Part shown: positions 23,641 to 32,162 of the stretch, one piece after another
Numbering within the stretch: the first letter of the stretch is position 1
Layout: each line of letters opens with the position of its first letter
NCBI GenBank assembly: GCA_019454185.1
Contig: CP075368.1
Span: 2,087,649-2,151,648, forward strand
DNA length: 64,000 nt
DNA from: Phycisphaeraceae bacterium
GTDB taxonomy: Bacteria; Planctomycetota; Phycisphaerae; Phycisphaerales; UBA1924
Reading direction: 5' to 3'
The notes under the pieces: model-generated
Told to the model about the DNA's origin: nothing
Seen by the model: the letters and a program-made list of their open reading frames with translations, nothing else
Databases searched by the model: none
Translations under genes and position numbers: made by a program

Positions 23641-23720
23641 CGGCTCCTTGCGCCAGGTGTGGCGGTCCGATGTGCGGCCGGTCTGGGGCGGGATTGAATC
23701 ACGATCGAGGACTGGCGAGC

Positions 23721-24851
23721 ATGAGCACCTTCGCGAAGGGCCTGGAGGGCGTTGTTGCCGCGGAAACGCGGATGTCTTTCATCGACGGCGAGAAGGGCAT
23801 CCTCGAGTACGTGGGCATCCCGATCGATTCGCTCGCGCGGAACTCGACGTTTGAGGAGACGGTGTTCCTTCTGTGGAACACGCGTCTGCCGAACAAGGCG
23901 GAACTGGATGGGCTGAGCAAGCAGATCCGGAGCAGGACGAAGCTTCCCCCGAAGTTGATCGACATCATCAAGGGGATGCCGAAGGACGCTCAGCCGATGC
24001 ACGTGCTGCGGACGGCGGTGTCGGCCTTGTCGCTGTTTGATCCGAACCCCAACGCGACGGACATTCCTTCGGCGCAGGAGAAGGCGCTGAACATCCTGGC
24101 GCAGATCCCGACGATCATCGCGGCGTTTGATCGGTTTCGGCGCGGGCTGGAGATCGTGGAGCCGCGGACGGACCTGACGTTCGCGCAGAACTTCCTGTAC
24201 ATGCTGAACGGGAAGGAGCCGACGGAGGCGATGGCGCGGGGGTTCGACATCTGCATGATCCTGCACGCGGACCACGGGCTGAACAACTCGACGTTCACGG
24301 CGCGGGTGGTGACCTCGACGCTGAGCGACATGTACTCGGCGATCACGGCGGCGATCGGTTCCTTGCGCGGCCCGCTGCACGGCGGGGCGAACGAGGAAGT
24401 GATGGAGATGCTGGGCGAGATCCCGTCGATCGACGCGGTTGAGCCCTACATCATGGGCAAGCTCGCGAAGAAGGAACGGATCATGGGCTTCGGGCACCGC
24501 GTCTACAAGACGATCGACCCGCGGGCGACGTTCCTCAAGACCTTCGCCAAGCAGATCGCCAGCGACACCGGCAATCAGAAGCTCTACGAGATGTCCACAA
24601 AGATCGAGCAGATCATGGCCCGCGAGGTCGGTGCGAAGGGGATCTACCCGAACGTCGATTTCTACTCGGCGACGACGTACCACTCGATCGGGCTGAAGCT
24701 GGACCTGTTCACGCCGATGTTCGCGATGTCGCGCGTGAGCGGGTGGGCGGGGCACTGCATCGAGCAGTTGAGCGACAACCGTCTGTACCGGCCAGCGGCG
24801 AAGTATGTCGGGCCGCACGATGCGCCGTATGTGCCGATGGAGAAGAGGTAA
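23721..24851 (+). CDS. Citrate synthase
   Basis: A 376-residue type II-like short citrate synthase. Catalytic residues are visible: His in RGPLHGGANEEV near 220, His in MGFGHRVYKTIDPR near 259 and Asp in YPNVDFYS near 311, followed by the Arg-bearing GWAGHCIEQL end. It condenses acetyl-CoA and oxaloacetate at the entry of the citric acid cycle. The length and YVGIPIDSLA start fit the short citrate/2-methylcitrate synthase group, and methylcitrate synthase cannot be excluded without other prp genes. It is the last G+C-rich gene before the AT-rich two-gene islet. Confidence 0.92.
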   Translation: MSTFAKGLEGVVAAETRMSFIDGEKGILEYVGIPIDSLARNSTFEETVFLLWNTRLPNKAELDGLSKQIRSRTKLPPKLIDIIKGMPKDAQPMHVLRTAVSALSLFDPNPNATDIPSAQEKALNILAQIPTIIAAFDRFRRGLEIVEPRTDLTFAQNFLYMLNGKEPTEAMARGFDICMILHADHGLNNSTFTARVVTSTLSDMYSAITAAIGSLRGPLHGGANEEVMEMLGEIPSIDAVEPYIMGKLAKKERIMGFGHRVYKTIDPRATFLKTFAKQIASDTGNQKLYEMSTKIEQIMAREVGAKGIYPNVDFYSATTYHSIGLKLDLFTPMFAMSRVSGWAGHCIEQLSDNRLYRPAAKYVGPHDAPYVPMEKR

Positions 24852-24997
24852 GCTGGCGTTGGACCTGAGTTCGGAGACGCCTTGACGGGAACAGTCTTGA
24901 CGGACACGTGACGACTGCGCTATTGCTGTTTCCAAACGGCATTAAGCACTGTACAATGGTCTGACGTCTTGCTGGACCGTCGCCCGGAGGCTGGCCC

Positions 24998-26269
24998 TTG
25001 TTCACTTTCCATGTCGAGCATTTAAGACGATTCGATCAACGGCAATCCCTAGCCGTACGGCCGATAACAATTCTTGTTGGCGAGAACAGTTCTGGGAAAA
25101 CATCTCTTCTAGCAGCACTCTTTGCGGCTTTACGTCAGCGCACAATACCATTCCAGTTCACGTTCAATAACCCTCCCTTTGAGATGGGTGGCTACTCTTC
25201 CATAGCGACATATAAGGGAGGGAAGTTTGGCAGGTCTCCCTCATTCTCAATCGGGTTCAATCTCGCATTGAACAAACAAGAGCACCAGTGGATTTGCGAG
25301 TTCCGAGATGTAGACGGCATTCCTTATCCATCACACATTACAATTAGATCGCCGACCGGAAGCCTGTCGGTAAGAGTTGATAGTGGCTCGTCTCTTAAGG
25401 CAGATATTTCGCTCAATGGCATTAGTAAGTCACTGTCATTTGATGCGTCTCAGGCAAGTCGTGAATCTATTTCAATACTCGACCTGTGCGTCAGAAAGCT
25501 ATTCACGGATGACAAGGGCGCCCCAGGCAAGCTCGCTGAAATGCTGCTGACAACGGCAGATGGACAAAGACTTGTTAATCCTTTACGACACGTGCCAACG
25601 GTCCTCGCTTTAGCTCCCATTCGCACTAAACCAGAGAGGACTTACAATAGACTCAGCGATGCTCCGACACCCGAGGGCGACCATATCCCCATTATTTTGG
25701 CTCGCTTGCTTGGACCGAAGAGACTTTCTGATGAAGCTTCGACCATCCGAGAGCAGCTCATCGCGTTTGGATCAGAATCCGGATTATTTAAGGACCTTAA
25801 ACCTCGTGCATTGGGCGACAGCGCCAATGATCCATTTCAGTTACTCGTAACCACGAATGGACGGCCTGCCAATCTCGCCGATGTCGGATACGGTGTGAGC
25901 CAAGCACTTCCGATCGCCGTGCAGTGCTTGATAGCCCCCCCAAAGCAGATGCTTATCGTGCAGCAGCCCGAAGTGCATCTGCACCCCCGCGCGCAGGCCG
26001 CGCTTGGATCTCTGTTTGTGCGACTCTCGCAATCTGAGAAAAAATCCTTTGTAATAGAAACGCATAGTGATTATTTGATTGATCGCGTTCGACAACACAT
26101 TAAGCGCGGTGACATCCCGGTGTCTGAAGTCTCGATTGGCTACGTCGAGATGAATGGGATCGTTTCTACAATACATCCAATCGAAGTAGACTCGCATGGA
26201 AATATAACCGACGCACCGCCCAATTATCGAGAGTTTTTTCTCGATGAACAGTTTGGTCTGTTTTATTGA
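24998..26269 (+). CDS. OLD/AAA15-type ATPase, first gene of a two-gene islet
   Basis: A 423-residue ABC/SMC-related ATPase without a coiled-coil arm. Walker A is VGENSSGKTSLLAAL near residue 28. A middle domain of about 200 residues follows (SFSIGFNLALNKQ, FRDVDGIPYPS). The signature-like segment is LADVGYGVSQALP near 295. The Walker B region is MLIVQQPEVHLHPRAQAALG near 320, where the usual acidic residue before QPE is Gln. A SFVIETHSDYLIDRVR segment near 350 is the switch His motif. No TOPRIM domain follows, unlike OLD nucleases. The start is a TTG with GGAGG 7 bases before it. The gene is AT-rich (28 G+C in bases 25321-25380) and runs 9 bases before the PIN gene. Confidence 0.85.
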   Translation: MFTFHVEHLRRFDQRQSLAVRPITILVGENSSGKTSLLAALFAALRQRTIPFQFTFNNPPFEMGGYSSIATYKGGKFGRSPSFSIGFNLALNKQEHQWICEFRDVDGIPYPSHITIRSPTGSLSVRVDSGSSLKADISLNGISKSLSFDASQASRESISILDLCVRKLFTDDKGAPGKLAEMLLTTADGQRLVNPLRHVPTVLALAPIRTKPERTYNRLSDAPTPEGDHIPIILARLLGPKRLSDEASTIREQLIAFGSESGLFKDLKPRALGDSANDPFQLLVTTNGRPANLADVGYGVSQALPIAVQCLIAPPKQMLIVQQPEVHLHPRAQAALGSLFVRLSQSEKKSFVIETHSDYLIDRVRQHIKRGDIPVSEVSIGYVEMNGIVSTIHPIEVDSHGNITDAPPNYREFFLDEQFGLFY

Positions 26270-26278
26270 GGTGCGACG

Positions 26279-26731
26279 ATGGTGTTAACGATCATCGACG
26301 CCAATAGCATTACCCTTGTACTGGGTGATGAACCACATGCATCGCACAAGCCGGTCCTATTTGCACTTGTTAGCCGACCCGCCCGAGCAAAAATCTGCAT
26401 TGGTGGCTATCTTGTTCAAGAGCTTGAAAAGACATCTATCGCGTGGGGACGTCTACTTGAACTTGAGCGCGCGGGTCGTGTGAGACGTGTGCCCGCAGAG
26501 AAAGTGGATAAGGAGCAGGTAGTTGTAGAGCAGTTGCCTATCAAATCTGACGATCCACATATATTGGCTCTCGCCCGTGTCTCAGGAGCCCGTGTACTCG
26601 TTACGAATGATGTTGCTCTTACAAATGATTTCAGGGATGTCACGATTGTTCCATCGCCGCGTGGTCGTGTCTATCGTGACCAGCGACATTGCAACCTCTT
26701 TGGATTAGACTCAAAGACAAAGTTCGATTAG
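26279..26731 (+). CDS. PIN-domain protein, second gene of the islet
   Basis: A 150-residue PIN-like protein. The acidic positions expected for a PIN nuclease are visible: Asp in LTIIDANSI at residue 7, Glu in LVQELEKTS near 49, Asp in KSDDPHILALARVSGA near 90 and Asp in LVTNDVALTNDF near 108. PIN domains are Mg-dependent RNases, found in toxins and in RNA processing. It starts 9 bases after the ATPase stop and shares its AT-rich composition, so the two are one operon and probably one system. No antitoxin-like gene accompanies it; the ATPase may hold it inactive until triggered (inference). Confidence 0.8.
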   Translation: MVLTIIDANSITLVLGDEPHASHKPVLFALVSRPARAKICIGGYLVQELEKTSIAWGRLLELERAGRVRRVPAEKVDKEQVVVEQLPIKSDDPHILALARVSGARVLVTNDVALTNDFRDVTIVPSPRGRVYRDQRHCNLFGLDSKTKFD

Positions 26732-26899
26732 CGACTTGTTACACAGGGCTACGGCTGTCACGCCAGATTGGACTTCTTGGTCTGTCTCTTTTCCATTGAT
26801 GACGCCCGCTCGTATTACCTGCATCACCAAGCCTGCCGGCCGATCTGTTTCGTGCGCGCTGCTCTTTACACATGTCAGATCGCACGCGTTCCAAGCTGT

Positions 26900-27661
26900 T
26901 CAGAACGGCACCTTGCTCTCGCAGCGTTCGGGGCGGCGATTCTCGGGATCGATGAAGGCGAGGACTTTGGCGTGGAGGAGCATGCGGGGGGAGGAGGCGA
27001 AGCCGTCGCCGTAGAGGGTGTCGCCGACGATGGGGCAGCCGAGGCCGCCTTTGCCGCCGGGGGCGGTGGCGTAGGCGGCGTGGACGCGAAGTTGGTGGGT
27101 GCGTCCGGTGATGGGCTCGAAGTGGACGCGTGTGCGCGGTCCGATGGCGGGTGTGGTGTCTGTGGCGGGGTGTGCGGGCTCGCGTTTGAGGACTCGCCAG
27201 CGCGTGACGGCCTCGCGTCCGTGTTCCCAATCGACCATCTGCCAGGGGCGGCGGTCGATGTCGGGGCGCATGGGGAGGGAGATGGTGCCGGAGTCCCCCA
27301 CCACTTCGCCCATGAGGACGGCTTCGTAGGCCTTGGTGACGGCGCGGGCCTCGAACTGGCGCGAGAGGTGGCGGTGGGCGTCGGGGTCGCGGGCGAGGAC
27401 CATGAGGCCGCTGGTCTCCATGTCGAGCCGATGGACGACGAATGGGCCGCTGGCCTGCGGGACCAGGGCCTTTGCGCGGCGTGCGACGCAGTCCTGATTG
27501 TGCTCGCCCTTACCGGGGACGGAGAGCAGCCCTGCGGGCTTGTCGACGACGACGAATCGCTTTGAGATGAGGATGAGTTTGAGTTCGCCGCTGATGGGCG
27601 CGGGTGTGGCCGGAGGCGTGGGTGGTTGCGTCGGTGGAGGAGTTGGCGGTTGGGTGGCCAT
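26900..27661 (-). CDS. RluA-family RNA pseudouridine synthase
   Basis: A 253-residue protein with the RluA catalytic motif FVVHRLDMETSGLMVLARD near residue 74 (catalytic Asp) and the downstream FEPITGRTHQLRVHAA and GCPIVGDTLYG motifs. It has no S4 domain. The first 25 residues are Pro/Thr/Gln repeats. The family modifies uridines in rRNA or tRNA; the exact site cannot be told. The gene marks the right border of the AT-rich islet: composition changes within the 168 bases between it and the PIN gene, in which no gene is seen. Confidence 0.9.
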   Translation of the reverse strand: MATQPPTPPPTQPPTPPATPAPISGELKLILISKRFVVVDKPAGLLSVPGKGEHNQDCVARRAKALVPQASGPFVVHRLDMETSGLMVLARDPDAHRHLSRQFEARAVTKAYEAVLMGEVVGDSGTISLPMRPDIDRRPWQMVDWEHGREAVTRWRVLKREPAHPATDTTPAIGPRTRVHFEPITGRTHQLRVHAAYATAPGGKGGLGCPIVGDTLYGDGFASSPRMLLHAKVLAFIDPENRRPERCESKVPF

Positions 27662-27780
27662 GTGGTGGGTGTCGTGGTCTGACCCGGGGCCGGGGTCGCG
27701 CTAACCTTCACTTTGACGCGCTCAATCTACGCATCCTCCGGCTTCGACGCCAGTTGCCGGCATTCTGAGGGGCAAGCGAC

Positions 27781-29025
27781 ATGAGTGGATTCGATGTGAT
27801 CCGGAGTGTGTGTGCGGCGGCCTCGCTGGGCGGCGTCTGCCTGTTTGCCTCGGGGCTTGGCGGGCCGTGGGATGCGCTTGAGGGTCCGATTCTGACGGGT
27901 CATGTCCGGCTGACGGATCCGGCGCGGTTCTCGAAGGCGGGGGAGGCGTATTTCAGCCCGGATGGTAAGCGGATCATCTTTCAGGCGGTCGAGGTGGGCG
28001 AGCCGTCGAACGCTCCTTACTCGATGTATCTGGCGGAACTGGTTCGTGGGGAGACGGGTGAGATTGTGGGGCTGGCGGAGCCGGTGCGGATCAGCCCTCC
28101 GGGTTCGGCGAACACGTGCGGGTGGTTCCACCCGACGGATCCCGCGCGGGTGATGTTCGGCTCGACGCTTCGGCCTCCGAGGGTTGATGAGGCGCCGGGG
28201 TTCAAGGTGGGTCAGAGCCGCTATGTGTGGGCGTTTCCGTCCGACATGGAGGTGTGTACGTGGACGGTGCCGGAGTTGTGGATCCGGGCGCACGGGGGGT
28301 GGCCGGGCGAAGATGCGCCGGGGGATTGGAATGAGCCGCGGGCGTTGTTCACGCGAGAGGGGTATGACGCGGAGTGCACGTGGTCGCCTGATGGGCGGCA
28401 TGTGCTGTACGCGCGAGTGGAGCCGGCGGAGGCGGATGAGAACGGGGTGTTGCCGCCGCCGGATGCGGATATCTGGATCTATGACACGCTGACGCAGGAG
28501 CATGTGGCTCTTGTTGCGGAGCCGGGGTATGACGGGGGGCCGTTTTTTTCGGCGGATGGGAGGTGGATCTGCTATCGATCGGACCGGGCGCGGGACGACC
28601 ATCTGCAGATCTATATCGCGGAGTTGGCGTATGACGGCGGGGGCGCGATCACGGGGATCAAGAGGGAGATCGCGCTGACGGCGAATGAAGCGGTGAACTG
28701 GTGTCCTTACTGGCATCCGAGCGGGCGTTTTCTGCTGTACGCGACGAGCGAGCTGGGGCATGACAACTACGAGATCTTTGCGATCGACACGGATCCTGAG
28801 GCGTCGGTCAAGAGCCGCGTGAGGGTTCCGGTGACGCGGACGCCGGGTGCGGATGTGCTTCCGGCGTTTGATGCGACGGGTGAGTGGATGATGTGGACGA
28901 GTCGGCGGCAGCTTCCGGGGGAGACGGGTGCGGGTTCGACGCAGTTGTGGGTTGCGAGGTTTCGTGCGGCACCGCTTGAACAGAAGCTGATGATGCCGGA
29001 TGATGGTGCGCCGGTCTCGAACTGA
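27781..29025 (+). CDS. TolB/PD40-type beta-propeller protein
   Basis: A 414-residue protein with five propeller-blade motifs of the PD40 kind: AYFSPDGKRIIFQ near residue 57, TWSPDGRHVLYA near 200, FFSADGRWICYRSD near 254, YWHPSGRFLLYATS near 311 and AFDATGEWMMWTS near 363. A hydrophobic N-terminus (VCAAASLGGVCLFASGLGG) suggests export. Such propellers bind proteins or sugars. GAGGGG precedes the ATG. It starts a run of four plus-strand genes (esterase-like, unknown, DUF2314). TolB itself is unlikely because no Tol-Pal genes are near and the N-domain is missing. Confidence 0.8.
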   Translation: MSGFDVIRSVCAAASLGGVCLFASGLGGPWDALEGPILTGHVRLTDPARFSKAGEAYFSPDGKRIIFQAVEVGEPSNAPYSMYLAELVRGETGEIVGLAEPVRISPPGSANTCGWFHPTDPARVMFGSTLRPPRVDEAPGFKVGQSRYVWAFPSDMEVCTWTVPELWIRAHGGWPGEDAPGDWNEPRALFTREGYDAECTWSPDGRHVLYARVEPAEADENGVLPPPDADIWIYDTLTQEHVALVAEPGYDGGPFFSADGRWICYRSDRARDDHLQIYIAELAYDGGGAITGIKREIALTANEAVNWCPYWHPSGRFLLYATSELGHDNYEIFAIDTDPEASVKSRVRVPVTRTPGADVLPAFDATGEWMMWTSRRQLPGETGAGSTQLWVARFRAAPLEQKLMMPDDGAPVSN

Positions 29026-29063
29026 GTCGGCGAGTTGCGGAGTTGGCAGCCGGAGCGGGGCGC

Positions 29064-30185
29064 ATGTTCGAACCGGACGATTTTGGGATGTCAGCCGCGG
29101 CGACGCTCGCGCACGTGGCCGATCCGACGCCGAGCCGTCACCATGTGCCGTTCTGGAAGTCTTGGGTGCGTGCCGTGGAGGCGGATCGGCCGGTGTTGCG
29201 AGCGGTGACGGGGCCGTTGCCGGACCCCGCGGACGGAACGGCGACGCATGAGTTTGCGAGTTACCGGCATGTGCGGATCGGGTGCCGCCTGGTTCGGCCT
29301 GTTGATGGTGTGGTTCGCGCGGGGCTTGTGAGTTTCCATGGGTACGGTGCTCCGATTCCGCTGTCGCAGGAGGATGAGCAGTGGGCTGAGTTGGCGGCAC
29401 GCGGGGTTGCGACGCTGGCGATCCGTGTGCGCGGGTTTCCTGGGTCGATGGTGGACACGGGGGACTGGACCTCGCACTCGTGGATCACGCGTGGGCTGGA
29501 TGTGCCGGTGAGCGGCGTGGGGCCGGATGGGACGGACACGACGCACTCTGACATGATGGCGTGGTCGATGGCGCAGGGGGTTGCGGACGCGGTGAATGCG
29601 TGCCGCGTGATGCGTGCGTGGCTCGGGGCGGGTGTGCCGTTGTATGTGCGGGGCGAGTCTTTCGGGGCGGCGTTCGCGGTGATCGCGGCGGCGCTTGCGG
29701 CGCAGCATCCTGAGCTTGGGTATGGGATTGATCGATTGCAGATCGGGCTGCCGACGATGGGTGACTGGCGGTGGCGTCTGACGAGCGACCGGGCGAGGCG
29801 CGGGGGCGGGACGCAGCGCGAGATCGTTGAGTTGCTGACGCGTGAGGCGTCGCGGGCGGAGGATCTGAGCGAGCGGCTGCGCGTGTGCGACACGGCGATC
29901 CACGCCCAGAGGGTGAGGTGCCCGGTGTTGTGCAAGCTGGCGGTCCGCGATGAGGTTGTGCCCGCGCCGGCGGCGGCGGCGGTCTTCAACGCGATGTATT
30001 CCGCGCCGGGGTGCAAGTGGAGGTTCGTGACGCCTTACGGGCACTTTGACGGTGGGATCCGCAACGCGAGGCGCCACGCGCTGTTCGACCGGTGTGTGAC
30101 GGACTTCCTGGACCCGGCGGCGGAGCCGATGGAGTCGATGCTGCGGTGGGAGCCGATTCTGGGGCGGGGCGAGCGGGCTCCGTGA
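29064..30185 (+). CDS. Alpha/beta hydrolase, acetyl-xylan-esterase-like (AXE1)
   Basis: A 373-residue hydrolase. The nucleophile elbow is VRGESFGAAFAV near residue 200, Asp of the triad is in VRDEVVPAPAA near 297 and His in TPYGHFDGGIRN near 328. LVSFHGYGAPIPLSQED near 90 is the oxyanion segment typical of the AXE1 group, with AIRVRGFPGS after it. The family deacetylates xylo-oligosaccharides or cephalosporin C. No signal peptide is seen, so it probably works on internalised sugars. GGAG precedes the ATG at 29064. It follows the propeller gene by 38 bases. Confidence 0.8.
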   Translation: MFEPDDFGMSAAATLAHVADPTPSRHHVPFWKSWVRAVEADRPVLRAVTGPLPDPADGTATHEFASYRHVRIGCRLVRPVDGVVRAGLVSFHGYGAPIPLSQEDEQWAELAARGVATLAIRVRGFPGSMVDTGDWTSHSWITRGLDVPVSGVGPDGTDTTHSDMMAWSMAQGVADAVNACRVMRAWLGAGVPLYVRGESFGAAFAVIAAALAAQHPELGYGIDRLQIGLPTMGDWRWRLTSDRARRGGGTQREIVELLTREASRAEDLSERLRVCDTAIHAQRVRCPVLCKLAVRDEVVPAPAAAAVFNAMYSAPGCKWRFVTPYGHFDGGIRNARRHALFDRCVTDFLDPAAEPMESMLRWEPILGRGERAP

Positions 30186-30212
30186 GGGCTTCGCGGGCGG
30201 CTATTCTCTGAC

Positions 30213-31172
30213 ATGATTCAATCGCTTCGGACGTTGCTCGCGGGGCTGATCGACTATGCGGGGCTCTTTCCTCCGGCGAAGCTGGAGATGGGGCCTGCCG
30301 CGGAGGCGTTTGCGCGTCATCTGCGTGGCGAGCACGAGTTTGCGCTCGGGCGGTTCATCTGCCCGGTGTCGCGGCTGGAGGAGTTCTCACGCGCGGCGGC
30401 GGTGCTGATGCCGGGGACTTTCGCAACCAGCGGGTACCGGGAGTACGCGGAGAGCACGCGGGCGTGGGCGGTCTCGGCGATTCTTGACTGGCCGCTGCCG
30501 GATGCGTTCGAGCAATCGCTTGATGCGATCGATGCGTTCAACGCGCACCATGCTGAGGAGGCGAACGGGTTGGCGCGGATCGACACGATCGAGTTGAAGG
30601 TGACGCGTCCGAGCGCGATCGACGAGGCGCTGGATGAGTTGCCCGACGATCTGTTCCCGTTCTTTGAGTTTGATCTTTCGCAGGATTGCCGCGGGTTTGT
30701 CGCGGCGCTTGCGGGGAACGCGGAGTCGGGGGGTGCGGGGGCGAAGTTGCGGTGCGGGGGCGTGAAGCCGGAGTTGATTCCTGCGCCGGAGCATGTGGGG
30801 GATGCGCTGTGCGCTCTGGTGGCGGCGGATGTTCCCTTCAAGGCGACGGCGGGCCTGCATCATCCGTGGCGAGCGGTTCAGAGTCTGACGTATGAGGCGT
30901 CGGCGCCGCGTGCGGTGATGCATGGATTCGTGAACGTGTTTCTCGGGGCGGCGTTGGCGCGGGCGCATCGCCTGGATCGGGGCGTGCTGCTGCGGGTGCT
31001 GACGGAGGAGGATGCGCGGGCGTTCGTGTTCACGGAGGACCGGGCGTCGTGGCGTGACTTGTCGATCGACACGGCGTCGCTGGCGAAGGTGCGGGAGACG
31101 TTCGCGTTGTCGTACGGATCGTGCTCGTTCGACGAGCCGTTCGCGGATCTTGCGGCGAGCGGTCTTGTCTGA
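30213..31172 (+). CDS. Conserved hypothetical protein
   Basis: A 319-residue soluble protein of unknown function. The start LLAGLIDYAGLFPPAKLEM and the later AKLRCGGVKPELIP and PFKATAGLHHPWRAV segments look like conserved blocks of a family I associate with planctomycetes and relatives but cannot name. The alternation of short strands and helices with the CGG and HHPWR loops suggests a TIM-barrel-like enzyme; that is a guess. A TATTCT box stands 5 bases before the ATG with no ribosome binding site, so it probably has its own leaderless transcript. Confidence 0.75.
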   Translation: MIQSLRTLLAGLIDYAGLFPPAKLEMGPAAEAFARHLRGEHEFALGRFICPVSRLEEFSRAAAVLMPGTFATSGYREYAESTRAWAVSAILDWPLPDAFEQSLDAIDAFNAHHAEEANGLARIDTIELKVTRPSAIDEALDELPDDLFPFFEFDLSQDCRGFVAALAGNAESGGAGAKLRCGGVKPELIPAPEHVGDALCALVAADVPFKATAGLHHPWRAVQSLTYEASAPRAVMHGFVNVFLGAALARAHRLDRGVLLRVLTEEDARAFVFTEDRASWRDLSIDTASLAKVRETFALSYGSCSFDEPFADLAASGLV

Positions 31173-31185
31173 GTATGCTGCGCGG

Positions 31186-32124
31186 ATGAATCCGCTGCTG
31201 ATGATGTCTGCGATAACGGCGATCGGTCTGGGGGTGCTCGCGTTCGTTGCATGGAAGCGGCGACGGGCGCGGGGGCAGGCGTTCCGTTCGATCGCGATTC
31301 TCCGGCGATCGGCTCCGGTGTTGACGGAGGAGCGTCTGAGGGCGTTGGTGGAGCGTGCGCTCGGCGATGTGCCGGAGATCGTGATGCTGCCGGTGCCGCC
31401 CCGGGACGATGTCGCGAGTCTGTTCGCGTTCATGCGCGGGGATCTTGCGTTCGGGGTGATCTGTGTGCCACGGCCGTATGTTGATCCATCGATGCACGAT
31501 GAGGTTCGTGCCTCGGTGGAGGATGAGATCGTGGTGCGGGGGTTGACGGAGCATAAGGCGTGGATCTCGGTGGATCACATGCGCGGCGGCGCGGAAGCTG
31601 CGGAGATCGACGCGATCATCGGGCGGGTGGCGGCGGAGCTGATCGACGAAGAGGCGATGCTTCTTTATGACGTGAGGCATCAGCGGATTGCGAAGATCAA
31701 TGAGATGACGCGCGACATGCTGCGCGGTCCGGCACCGATGATGGTCTTCGGCGCGGAAGGCACGGAGGTTGCGATCGACGTGGATGACGCGGCGATAGAG
31801 GCGGCCAAGCGGGAGGCGCAGGATCGCTGGCAGGAGTTTCTGATCGCGTGGCACAATCGCGAGCCCGACGAGCACTTCTCCGTGAAGGGCCCCTTTCATG
31901 ACGGGCGGAATACCGAGCACATGTGGTTGACGGTTGAGGACGCGAACGAGCAGGGAGTGAGGGGCGCGGTGGGGAACGTGCCGTCGGTGGTGAAGAACAT
32001 CAAGGAGGGGGACCCGGCCTCGATCGCGTTTGCGGACGTTGAGGATTGGCTGATCGTTGAGCCGTCGGGAAAGATGCGGGGCGGATTCAGTATGGGCGCG
32101 ATGCTGGCCCGGAAGATGGGATGA
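31186..32124 (+). CDS. DUF2314-domain membrane-anchored protein
   Basis: A 312-residue protein with one N-terminal membrane helix (LLMMSAITAIGLGVLAFVAW, residues 4-23). The C-terminal part from about residue 225 is DUF2314: HFSVKGPFHDGRNTEHMWL, NVPSVVKNIKEGD and DVEDWLIVEPSGKMRGGFS. The middle (SLFAFMRGDLAFGVICVPRP) resembles the first half of other DUF2314 proteins. Its function is unknown. TATGCT stands 6 bases before the ATG, which lies 13 bases after the preceding stop. It is the last of the four plus-strand genes. Confidence 0.82.
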   Translation: MNPLLMMSAITAIGLGVLAFVAWKRRRARGQAFRSIAILRRSAPVLTEERLRALVERALGDVPEIVMLPVPPRDDVASLFAFMRGDLAFGVICVPRPYVDPSMHDEVRASVEDEIVVRGLTEHKAWISVDHMRGGAEAAEIDAIIGRVAAELIDEEAMLLYDVRHQRIAKINEMTRDMLRGPAPMMVFGAEGTEVAIDVDDAAIEAAKREAQDRWQEFLIAWHNREPDEHFSVKGPFHDGRNTEHMWLTVEDANEQGVRGAVGNVPSVVKNIKEGDPASIAFADVEDWLIVEPSGKMRGGFSMGAMLARKMG

Positions 32125-32162
32125 GCGGGGGCTGGTGAACGCGGCGGCGGCCTTCGCGTGTT

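Noticed and set aside
23634..24935. 433-codon open frame on the minus strand
   Set aside because: Exact antisense of citrate synthase with biased composition; the citrate synthase motifs are unequivocal.
27727..29400. 557-codon open frame on the minus strand
   Set aside because: Antisense to the propeller gene, Arg/Pro-rich, no motif.
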